From the NCBI RefSeq assembly GCF_001580545.1, contig NZ_LRBG01000038.1, positions 124,001-188,000 on the forward strand: a stretch of DNA of 64,000 bases, in the 5' to 3' direction. The stretch is from Paraburkholderia monticola. Its GTDB lineage: Bacteria; Pseudomonadota; Gammaproteobacteria; Burkholderiales; Burkholderiaceae. The position numbers and the translations under genes were made by a program. A model generated the notes under the pieces. It was not told where the DNA came from. It ran no database searches and saw only the letters and a list, made by a program, of their open reading frames with translations. How positions within the stretch are numbered: position 1 is the stretch's first letter; every line of letters begins with the position of its first letter. This document shows, piece by piece, positions 53,686-61,124 of the stretch.

Positions 53686-54468
53686 ATGCCGATCGAGCAA
53701 CCGCGTTTGATTCTGCAAGGAGCGAAGGCCCTCGTGACCGGCATCGCCAACGAGCATTCGATCGCCTACGGCTGCGCAAAAGCGTTTCACGAACTCGGCG
53801 CGAGCGTTGCGCTCACCTACGCGAACGACAAGGCGAAACCTTATGTGGAGCCGATCGCCAACGCACTCGATGCCGAGCTCTTCATGCCGCTCGACGTCAC
53901 CGGCGAGGACGAAATGGAGGCCGTTTTCGAGCGGATCGAGAAGACGTGGGGGCGCCTCGACATTCTGGTGCACGCCATTGCCTGGGCACCGAAAGCGGAT
54001 CTGCATGGCGGCTTGTTGAACTCGTCGCGCGAAGGCTTCCTGAGCGCGATGGACATCTCCTGCCATTCGTTCGTGCGGATGGCACGCCTCGCCGCGCCGC
54101 TGATGAAAGAAGGCGGCACCATGCTGACGATGAGCTACTACGGCGCCGACAAGGTGGTGCCGAACTACAACGTGATGGGCCCCGTCAAGGCGGCGCTCGA
54201 AGCTTGCGCGCGCTATTTGGCGTTCGAGCTGGGGCCGCAGGGCGTGCGCGTGCACGCGATTTCGCCGGGGCCGCTGAAAACCCGCGCCGCTTCGGGCCTG
54301 AAGGATTTCGAGTTGCTGTTGAACGAGGCGATCGAGCGCGCGCCGCTCGGCGAACTGGTCGATATCACGGACGTCGGCTATACCTGCGCGTTTCTGGCTA
54401 CGCCGTACGCGCGGCGGCTTTCCGGTTCCACCTTGTATATCGACGGCGGACTGAACATCGTCGCATAG
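53686..54468 (+). CDS. fabI: enoyl-ACP reductase (FabI type)
   Basis: This 260-residue SDR-fold enzyme reduces the enoyl-ACP double bond, the last step of each fatty-acid cycle. Signatures are ALVTGIANEHSIAYGCA, the NAD site HAIAW, catalytic YNVMGPVKAALE and SPGPLKTRAASG. CAGGGAG lies upstream of ATG 53686. In an operon with Pta-AckA it is probably a second, condition-specific copy, with the housekeeping gene elsewhere; this is inference. Confidence 0.88.
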   Translation: MPIEQPRLILQGAKALVTGIANEHSIAYGCAKAFHELGASVALTYANDKAKPYVEPIANALDAELFMPLDVTGEDEMEAVFERIEKTWGRLDILVHAIAWAPKADLHGGLLNSSREGFLSAMDISCHSFVRMARLAAPLMKEGGTMLTMSYYGADKVVPNYNVMGPVKAALEACARYLAFELGPQGVRVHAISPGPLKTRAASGLKDFELLLNEAIERAPLGELVDITDVGYTCAFLATPYARRLSGSTLYIDGGLNIVA

Positions 54469-54488
54469 GGTCTAAAGGAGCAAGCATC

Positions 54489-54746
54489 ATGGCTGAACTG
54501 TATCTTGGAAACGTCGAGGAAAGTGTCTCCGACGAAGAGATCGGCGAGTTCCTGGTCCGGTATGGCTTCCCGCAGTACAGCTCGATCCAGCGGCTGCACG
54601 GCACGGGTTCACGGCCCGCCGCGGTGGTCGTCTTCGACGACGTGACCACGGACGGACTGCGCATTCTGCAAAACCGCATCCATAACCTGTTCTGGAAGAA
54701 CCACACGATCGTCGCGCAACTGCTGCCGGAGCGCGACGAATCGTGA
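54489..54746 (+). CDS. small RRM-like RNA-binding protein
   Basis: This 85-residue protein has the RRM beta-alpha-beta pattern: LYLGNVEESVSDEEIGEFLVRYG at the RNP2 end and RPAAVVVFDD at the RNP1 place, though the canonical aromatic residues of RNP1 are missing. AAGGAG stands before ATG 54489. It sits between fabI and a coiled-coil protein, with gaps of about 20 bases, so it shares their transcript. RNA binding is suggested by fold only. Confidence 0.65.
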   Translation: MAELYLGNVEESVSDEEIGEFLVRYGFPQYSSIQRLHGTGSRPAAVVVFDDVTTDGLRILQNRIHNLFWKNHTIVAQLLPERDES

Positions 54747-54765
54747 CGGGCGACGGGAGCCGGGC

Positions 54766-55782
54766 ATGGGTCTGCTGTCGTGGCTGACTAAGCGCGCTGC
54801 GCCCGAGGAGAGCGAAGATCCGCAGGCGAAGGCGATCGTCGAGCGGATCGTCGGGCTCTGTCCGTCGCTGCGGCTCGCGAACAACTACGCGTCGCGTCTG
54901 CTGCCCAACGTGCGGCACACGCTGGCCTATCTGGACCGGCTCGTCGATGAAGTGCCGCCCGCGCGCGAAGCGAACGCGGCGGCCTGGGCGTCGGATCCGT
55001 ACATCCACGCCTTTTTCGCCACGCCCGACGAGGTCTGCGAGCCCTTTAACCGCTCGCAAGCGCTGAACGCGTTTTTCAGCGCTCATCCCGCCGCCGATGA
55101 AGCCTTCGCGGTGCTCGGCATGGCCATCGACGAGCGGCATATTTTCGGCGTCGGACAACATGGCGAGGCGACGCATACCGACATCGCGCAGACGACCATC
55201 AGCTTCAGCGATCACCAGGTGCGCGTGTGCGGCGAATCCGAAGCCGCCTTGCGGCGGGAAATCGTGTTGCGGATCGTCGATCAGCTCGTGCTCGAAGGCC
55301 TCGGGAAGATCGAGGCCGAGACCGCGCGGCAGGGCGAGCTGGAACGCGAACGGGCGCTCCTGAAAACACGGCTGGCGATTCTCGAACGCCAGGGGGCGGG
55401 CGTGCGCTCGCTGCTCGGCAGCGACGCGTCGTCGAACTATGCCGACGTGGCGCGGCTTCAGGAGCAGATCGAGGAGAACGATCAGGCGCTGGCGCAGTTG
55501 GGCCTGAAGACCGAAGCGTTGGAGCGGCATTTCGGTGTGATTTGCGACGTACTGGCCGCGCCCGATGCGCACTTCTACGTGCTGAAAAGCTCGTTCCGGC
55601 TCGATCGGATGAACGTCGTCGTCGAAGAGGGCAATACGCGGCCCGCGCACGACATAGAGTTTCGCCTCGCGCGTTTGCCGGCGAGTCCCGACGCGCTGCG
55701 GGTCTTCTCGACGGTGCGCTTCCGGCGCGCCGATTTCGCGCCGCCCGAGACCGATCTGGCGCTAGCGCACCGTTTGATCTGA
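54766..55782 (+). CDS. hypothetical protein with central coiled coil
   Basis: This 338-residue soluble protein has no signal peptide. Residues about 180-255 are rich in Glu/Leu/Arg/Gln with heptad-like spacing, pointing to a coiled coil. The flanks look globular. No family is recognised. It is the last gene of the DUF3141-pta-ackA-fabI-RRM run (19-base gap) and convergent with the AI-2E-type gene. Confidence 0.7.
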   Translation: MGLLSWLTKRAAPEESEDPQAKAIVERIVGLCPSLRLANNYASRLLPNVRHTLAYLDRLVDEVPPAREANAAAWASDPYIHAFFATPDEVCEPFNRSQALNAFFSAHPAADEAFAVLGMAIDERHIFGVGQHGEATHTDIAQTTISFSDHQVRVCGESEAALRREIVLRIVDQLVLEGLGKIEAETARQGELERERALLKTRLAILERQGAGVRSLLGSDASSNYADVARLQEQIEENDQALAQLGLKTEALERHFGVICDVLAAPDAHFYVLKSSFRLDRMNVVVEEGNTRPAHDIEFRLARLPASPDALRVFSTVRFRRADFAPPETDLALAHRLI

Positions 55783-55804
55783 GGCGAGCCGGGGTTTCGT
55801 GGCT

Positions 55805-57004
55805 TCACGACAGCGCGCCGCCGCCTCGGTCGGTTGGCTGCGCAGCGAGGCCGGCGCCAGGCGCGGCTCCCGCCGGGCCGGCCGGATCGTTTTGCGCCGA
55901 TGGCCGGTTCGGCAGCGCGATCCATGCGAGCAGCAGATGATAGGTGACGGCGAGAATGACCGGGCCGATGAACAGGCCAGCCGGCCCCATCGCGATCAGG
56001 CCGCCGAGCACGCCCGTGAGAATCAGCACCATCGGCAGCGCGACGGCGCGGCGAATCAGGATCGGCCGCAGAACGTTGTCGAGCGCCGATACGCAGACGG
56101 CCCAGCCGAGCAGGATGATGGCCGTCAGCTGCGAGTCGTGCATGAAGAGCCAGAACACGCAGCCGAGCATCGGCAGCAGCGGGCCCAGTTGCACCAGACA
56201 CATGACGAACATCAGCGCGCTCAATACCGCCGCGAACGGAATGCGCGCGAGCCAGATGCCCGCCGCGCCCATCGAAGCCTGCACCAGCGCGGTCACGACG
56301 ACGCCAAGGGCGATTGCGCGGATCGACTGTCCGGTCAGATGCACGATCCCCGCGCCGTTGGCCGGCGCGACCCGCAAGGCCAGCGCGGTCACGAGTTCGA
56401 CCGCGGCCTCGCCTTTGGCGTACAGCAGGCCGCACACGATGATCATCAGCACCAGATGCAGCGCGAACGCGCCGACGAGCCCCATCTGCACCAGCAGCCA
56501 TTTCGCGACCACGGCGGCATACGGCTCGATCCTCGCGAGAATGCCGCCCGGTCCCGCCTCGGACAGTCGTTGCCATTCCCGCGTGAAGTGCTCGGTCAAC
56601 GGTATGCCGGTCAGCCACTGCGGCGGCGACGGAAGCGAGTAGGTGGGCAGGCCTTTGACGAAATCCATGATCTCGTCGGCATGATCGGCAAGCGTGGACA
56701 CCGCGCCATAGGTCGGAATGCAGATCACGACGATTTCGGCCAGCAGCATGATCGTCACGGCCAGCCAGCGCCGGCCGCCCAGTAACTGCTGGAGCTTCAG
56801 CATCAGCGGCCATGTGGTGGTGACGATCGTCGTGCCCCATATCAATGCGGGCACGAACGGATGCACGATGTAAAGGCTGCCGCCGATCAGCAATAGCAGC
56901 GCGCCCGCGGCCAGCAGGACTTGCGCGAGATCGACCGTGGGCCGGAGCAGTTGACGCGGTGCTTCGGGCGGAGGTTGCGGGGGGCGTTGGGCCGTGTCCG
57001 CCAT
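55805..57004 (-). CDS. AI-2E family transporter-like membrane protein
   Basis: This 399-residue multi-pass protein has two helices near 28-60, one at 80-105 and a C-terminal half of five or more helices, including GLLYAKGEAA and GPAGLFIGPVILAV, the hallmark of the AI-2E/YdiK/PerM family. Substrates in this family are mostly unproven: AI-2 export in one case, Na+/H+ exchange in others. It is the third - strand gene after the glycine-zipper and periplasmic protein genes. Confidence 0.85.
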   Translation of the reverse strand: MADTAQRPPQPPPEAPRQLLRPTVDLAQVLLAAGALLLLIGGSLYIVHPFVPALIWGTTIVTTTWPLMLKLQQLLGGRRWLAVTIMLLAEIVVICIPTYGAVSTLADHADEIMDFVKGLPTYSLPSPPQWLTGIPLTEHFTREWQRLSEAGPGGILARIEPYAAVVAKWLLVQMGLVGAFALHLVLMIIVCGLLYAKGEAAVELVTALALRVAPANGAGIVHLTGQSIRAIALGVVVTALVQASMGAAGIWLARIPFAAVLSALMFVMCLVQLGPLLPMLGCVFWLFMHDSQLTAIILLGWAVCVSALDNVLRPILIRRAVALPMVLILTGVLGGLIAMGPAGLFIGPVILAVTYHLLLAWIALPNRPSAQNDPAGPAGAAPGAGLAAQPTDRGGGALS

Positions 57005-57076
57005 CGTTTTTGGGGCTCCGCTCGATGGGTTCGCCGAGCTGATCGAAGGCTCATGCGCGCGGACTATGGGTGCCCG

Positions 57077-57664
57077 CTATTTGCCGGCGACGGGCTCCAC
57101 CGAGATGGCCACCGCCTCGGTATAGACCGCTTTCATCTGATCGCCTTTCTTGATCCGTTTGAGCTGTTCGGGATCCTGCACGATCACGTCCACCGAATTG
57201 CCTTGCGGGCCTTTCAGCGTGACCACGCCGCTCTGGTGATTGACGGCGGTCACGTTCGCCATGATCGTGACTTCGCGCGAGGCCGAGCCGGCGGGCTTCG
57301 CGCCCGCCGGCGCGCGATCGAGCGTTTGCGTTTCGTTGGCGGTCAGCGGCGCGCCGCCTTTTTGCAGCGAGACGGTCAGAGCCTGCGAATACTCGGCCTT
57401 GACCATGTCGCCGACCTTGATCTGATCGAAGTTGCGGGCTTCCTCGCCGACCACGACCTGCACGACCTTGCCTTTCGGATCCTTGAGCCAGACGGTGCGC
57501 GTTTCCGGCTCGACGCCGACGACCGTCGAGGTCGTTTTGACCGTGTCCGACACGGTGACTTTGCCGGGCTCGCTCTTGACCGTGACCGGCGCTTCCGTCT
57601 GCGCGAACCCCGTATTCGCGAGGCACACGAGCGCCGCCGCGATGATGAGTTTGCCGTTTGTCAT
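57077..57664 (-). CDS. exported hypothetical protein with two similar beta-rich segments
   Basis: This 195-residue protein has a signal peptide ending GFAQ. Two segments follow the same theme: TSTVVGVEPETRTVWLKDPKGKV ending QIKVGDMVKAEY, and ANVTAVNHQSGVVTLKGPQGN ending RIKKGDQMKAVYTEAV. This looks like an internal duplication of a small beta domain. AAGGAG precedes ATG 57664. Function unknown; probably periplasmic. A 12-base tandem repeat lies just upstream. Confidence 0.75.
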   Translation of the reverse strand: MTNGKLIIAAALVCLANTGFAQTEAPVTVKSEPGKVTVSDTVKTTSTVVGVEPETRTVWLKDPKGKVVQVVVGEEARNFDQIKVGDMVKAEYSQALTVSLQKGGAPLTANETQTLDRAPAGAKPAGSASREVTIMANVTAVNHQSGVVTLKGPQGNSVDVIVQDPEQLKRIKKGDQMKAVYTEAVAISVEPVAGK

Positions 57665-57705
57665 GCTGCTCTCCTTGAACGGGGCGAATCGATGCCCGCT
57701 CGCGC

Positions 57706-57765
57706 GCTCGATTGAGCGCTCAATTGACCGCTCAATTGACCGCTCAATTGACCGCTCAGTTGACT
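57706..57765. repeat. 12-base tandem repeat, five units
   Basis: Five consecutive 12-base units of GCTCAATTGACC or close variants: the three middle units are identical, and the first and last carry two changes each. Each full unit contains the palindrome CAATTG. The array overlaps the last codons of the glycine-zipper gene and fills most of the gap before the next - strand gene. Confidence 0.85.
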
Positions 57766-58229
57766 GTGTAACCGCGGCCCGACATGCACGCGGCGAAGGC
57801 GCGATTGAAGGTGTCCATCGAACCCTGCGTTTGTGCCTGCGACTGCGCCTGGGCCGCGCGCCGGTTCTGCCGCGCGCGCGATCCGCCGACCATCGTGCCG
57901 GTCGCGGCGCCGATCGCCGCGCCCTTGCCGGCATCGCCCGCGATCGCGCCGATGATCGCGCCGCCGGCCGCGCCGCGCGCGGCACCTTGCACGCGCTCGC
58001 CGCCTCCTACCGCGGGACCGGAAGGCGGGGGCGGCGCGTTGGCGACCATAGTCGGATCGATGCCGGTATTGTTCTTTGCCCACGCATAGCAGGCGCCTTC
58101 GTCCTGCTGTTGTTGCTGCGGGCTTTGCCCTTTGGCCGGATAGGCAATCGGCCTCGATTGAGCCATGCCGTCCAGCGATAGCGATGCGGCCAACGCGGCG
58201 ACCACGAAGTATTTCGTCGATTTATTCAC
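57756..58229 (-). CDS. glycine-zipper envelope protein
   Basis: This 157-residue protein has a signal peptide ending GMAQ, a Gln-rich patch, and a glycine-zipper segment (GAARGAAGGAIIGAIAGDAGKGAAIG) that should insert into or associate with membrane, then a Gln/Ala-rich tail ending SGRGYTVN. Relatives are envelope proteins of stress regulons. The start is GTG 58229 with AAGGAG five bases upstream. It diverges from the DUF3300 gene. Confidence 0.78.
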   Translation of the reverse strand: MNKSTKYFVVAALAASLSLDGMAQSRPIAYPAKGQSPQQQQQDEGACYAWAKNNTGIDPTMVANAPPPPSGPAVGGGERVQGAARGAAGGAIIGAIAGDAGKGAAIGAATGTMVGGSRARQNRRAAQAQSQAQTQGSMDTFNRAFAACMSGRGYTVN

Positions 58230-58578
58230 GACAGCTCCTTGCGTGAGCACACGCGGGTGCGAGTCGCCGGCTGCCTGTTTGCTCAGGCTCGAGGGCGCAA
58301 CCGGCACCCGTGAATGGAAATTCTGGTGGGACCGGTTGCCGCGCGATGATTGCGCAGCAATGGCAGGTTCGCTTTCATCATGGCGTCGCGGGCGTCTCGC
58401 GCGCAATCGGACCAAGGTCGTATTTGCAATACCGTGGGTGGTTTCCAAACTGTAGTCATGCAACAGGTGCATGTGGTTTCCATTGCTTCGGAGAACTGTT
58501 TGTCAACCATGGCGACCGAGGATTGCCGCTCGGCATGGCAACCCGGGAAGCGGTGACGAAGCGCAAGGGGAAGCATCG
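58230..58578. other. divergent control region between glycine-zipper and DUF3300 genes
   Basis: This 349-base gap holds a FixJ-type box near its middle and must contain promoters in both directions. No gene or RNA is recognised. Confidence 0.6.
58405..58422. promoter_or_regulatory. FixJ-type box a, between glycine-zipper and DUF3300 genes
   Basis: On the - strand this reads TACGACCTTGGTCCGATT, one change from the consensus. It lies 157 bases upstream of the DUF3300 start and 175 upstream of the glycine-zipper start. A CAAACT begins 32.5 bases to the right of its centre. Confidence 0.58.
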
Positions 58579-60072
58579 ATGGACCGTGATCCGCGTGCTC
58601 GGGCACGCATCATTCCGTTTGCAACGATGGCCGACCGGCGGTGGCGCGTGGGCCAGGTGCTGGGCGCCGCGCTTCTGGCGTGCTGCGGCGCGTTCTCCAC
58701 TTCGTTGTCATTGGCGCAGGCGCCCGCCGCGAACAGCGCTGCGGACGCCGCCCCGAACGCTCCCATTCCCGCGGCGACGCTCGACCAGCTGGTCGGGCCG
58801 ATCGCGCTGTATCCCGACGACCTGATCGCGATCATCCTCCCTGGCTCCACCTATCCACTGGAAATCGTCCAGGCCGACCGCTTTCTCGATCAGTACAAGA
58901 AGGACAAGTCGCTGAAGCTCAACGACGCGTGGCACGATCCGGTGAAGGCGCTGCTGAATTACCCCGACGTCGTCAAGAAGATGAGCACCGATCTCGACTG
59001 GACCACCGCTCTCGGCGAAGCCGTCGTGACCGATCAGGGTGCGGTGCTCGAAGCGATTCAGCGCTTCCGGCGGCAAACGCAGTCGGCGGGGCATCTGAAA
59101 TCCGACGACAAGCAGGTGGTGGTCGTCGAGAAGGAAGTGATCAAGATCCAGCCGGCCGATCCGCAGGTGATCTACGTTCCGCAGTACAACCCGCAGACCG
59201 TCGTCGTGGCCAGTGCGCCCGTGACCTATGCGTACGCGCCCACGCCGTATCCGGCCTATTACTATCCGTACGCGCCGGGCGCCGCGCTCGCGACGGGGCT
59301 GATCTGGGGCGCGGCGATGGGCGCCGCCTGGAGCGGCGGGCACTATGTCGCGCATTACGGGGGCGGCGGCAACAACAACATCAATATCAACCGCGAAACC
59401 AACATCGATCGCGGCGACCGGAACGTCGAGCGAGGCGGCAGGAACGTCGAGCGCGGCAACATCAACACGGGCGACATCAACCGTGGCGGCGGTCGCGGGC
59501 AAGGAGGGGGCACCTCGGCGTGGACCCCGGACAAGAAGCCCGGCCAGGTCAGCGGTGTCGGGGACCGCTCGGGGCGCACGCAACGGGTCGGCGATCCGCC
59601 CTCGCGCGGCGGCGGCGCGGGTGGGGGCGGCGGCTTCGCAGGTGGCAATCGCGGCGGTGCGGGTGGCGGTGCGGGTGGCGGTGCGACCGCCGGCAACCTC
59701 GGAGGCCGGGGCACCGGCGGGGGCGGCGGGGCAGCAAACTTCGCGGGTGGCGGCGCGGGCGGGCAAGGGCGCCCGCAGGCGAGCCAGCGACCGACGGCCT
59801 CGGCGGGCACCCGGGAAGCGAGTCCGCGCGCGGCGCAATCGCGTGGCGGCGAAGCGTTCAGCGGCTACGGCTCGGCGCGCGACGCGCAGGCCAACAGCGC
59901 ACGCGGCGCGGCGAGCCGTCAATCGGCGTCGTCGCATGGCGGATTTTCCGGCGGTGGCGCGCGCGGCGGCGGTGGCGGCGGATTTTCCGGCGGCGGCGGC
60001 GGGCGTGGCGGCGGTGGTGGTTTCACGCCGCGGGCTGGCGGTGGCGGCCGCGGCGGCGGCGGACGGCGATAA
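58579..60072 (+). CDS. DUF3300 protein with glycine-rich tail
   Basis: This 497-residue exported protein has a signal segment ending LSLAQ, a DUF3300 domain (about 60-220: LDQLVGPIALYPDDLIAIILPGSTYP and IQPADPQVIYVPQYNPQ), a hydrophobic stretch, then about 220 residues of Gly/Arg/Asn/Ala-rich low complexity. Function unknown. It is commonly paired with DUF2950, as here (nine-base gap). The start ATG 58579 has AGGGGAAG upstream; the open frame before it is poor. Confidence 0.85.
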   Translation: MDRDPRARARIIPFATMADRRWRVGQVLGAALLACCGAFSTSLSLAQAPAANSAADAAPNAPIPAATLDQLVGPIALYPDDLIAIILPGSTYPLEIVQADRFLDQYKKDKSLKLNDAWHDPVKALLNYPDVVKKMSTDLDWTTALGEAVVTDQGAVLEAIQRFRRQTQSAGHLKSDDKQVVVVEKEVIKIQPADPQVIYVPQYNPQTVVVASAPVTYAYAPTPYPAYYYPYAPGAALATGLIWGAAMGAAWSGGHYVAHYGGGGNNNININRETNIDRGDRNVERGGRNVERGNINTGDINRGGGRGQGGGTSAWTPDKKPGQVSGVGDRSGRTQRVGDPPSRGGGAGGGGGFAGGNRGGAGGGAGGGATAGNLGGRGTGGGGGAANFAGGGAGGQGRPQASQRPTASAGTREASPRAAQSRGGEAFSGYGSARDAQANSARGAASRQSASSHGGFSGGGARGGGGGGFSGGGGGRGGGGGFTPRAGGGGRGGGGRR

Positions 60073-60081
60073 GGAGCAGTC

Positions 60082-61041
60082 ATGAGCGGGCAGAGCATCA
60101 CCGGAAAGCGCGCACGCGACGATTCGCGGCGACGCGTCGCGTCATCGTGCCGACTTTGCGCGATGGTGCTCGCGCTGTCGGTTCCGTTGGCCGCGCTCGC
60201 CGAAGGACAGCGCACGTTCGCCACCCCGGAAGATGCGGTCGCCGCGCTGTCCACCGCACTGAAGACCGACGACGAAGCGTCGCTCGTCGCCATCTTCGGC
60301 GACCAGCACAAGAGCCTCGTGGTGTCGCCGGATCAGGCGGAGAACGAGGCGAACTGGGCCAAGGCGAGCAAGGAGCTCGAAGCCTATCGCGTGCTCGACG
60401 ATCGGGGCCCGGACAAGCGGATTCTGCTGGTCGGCGACGAGGCGTGGCCGATGCCGATACCGATCGTGAAAGAGGGCGGCAGCTGGCGCTTCGCCACGGA
60501 GCAGGGCGAAGAAGAAATGATCAATCGCCGGATCGGCTCCAACGAGAACGAAGCGATCAAGGTGCTGGAGGCTTATATCGACGCGCAGCGTCAATACGCG
60601 TCGCGCGACCGGAACACCGACGGCCTGCTCGAATACGCGCAAAAACTGGCCAGCACGCCGGGCAAGCATGACGGCCTCTATTGGCACACCGACGAAGACA
60701 GCAACGAGGAGGAGAGTCCGTTCGGTCCGCTCGTCGCCGCCAGCTCCGAATATCTGAAAGGTCACGGGACGGGCGATCCGTTCCGGGGCTACGAGTTCCG
60801 CATTCTGACGCGGCAGGGCAAGAGCGCGCCGGGCGGCGCGTTCAGCTACGTGATCAACGGGCACATGATCGCGGGATTCGCGATGGTCGCTTCTCCAGCG
60901 CAGTACGGCACGAGCGGCGTGATGACCTTCGTGGTCAGCAACAACGGCGTGATCTACCAGAAGGACCGTGGCGCCCATGCGCCGCCCATCACCGAGTTCA
61001 ATCCGGATCACACGTGGCAGCGCGTCAAGGAGCCGCTCTGA
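60082..61041 (+). CDS. DUF2950 exported protein
   Basis: This 319-residue protein has a signal peptide ending LAALA, then RTFATPEDAVAALSTALKTDDEASLVAIFG, GGSWRFATEQGEEEMINRRIGSNE and a C-terminal FRILTRQGKSAPGGAFSYV. This is the typical DUF2950 order. It lies in one transcript with DUF3300. Both are presumed periplasmic; no activity is known. Confidence 0.87.
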   Translation: MSGQSITGKRARDDSRRRVASSCRLCAMVLALSVPLAALAEGQRTFATPEDAVAALSTALKTDDEASLVAIFGDQHKSLVVSPDQAENEANWAKASKELEAYRVLDDRGPDKRILLVGDEAWPMPIPIVKEGGSWRFATEQGEEEMINRRIGSNENEAIKVLEAYIDAQRQYASRDRNTDGLLEYAQKLASTPGKHDGLYWHTDEDSNEEESPFGPLVAASSEYLKGHGTGDPFRGYEFRILTRQGKSAPGGAFSYVINGHMIAGFAMVASPAQYGTSGVMTFVVSNNGVIYQKDRGAHAPPITEFNPDHTWQRVKEPL

Positions 61042-61124
61042 GCGGCCGCGGGTTGCCCTGAGGCCATTGCCGCACAGCGCGCCCGTGTTTCCGTCAAGTC
61101 TGCTTGCGCAGTCGAGGCACTACG

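Noticed and set aside
59500..60070. Apparent repeat-rich region in the DUF3300 gene
   Set aside because: It is low-complexity Gly/Arg/Ala coding sequence, not a CRISPR or mobile repeat; no regular spacer pattern is present.
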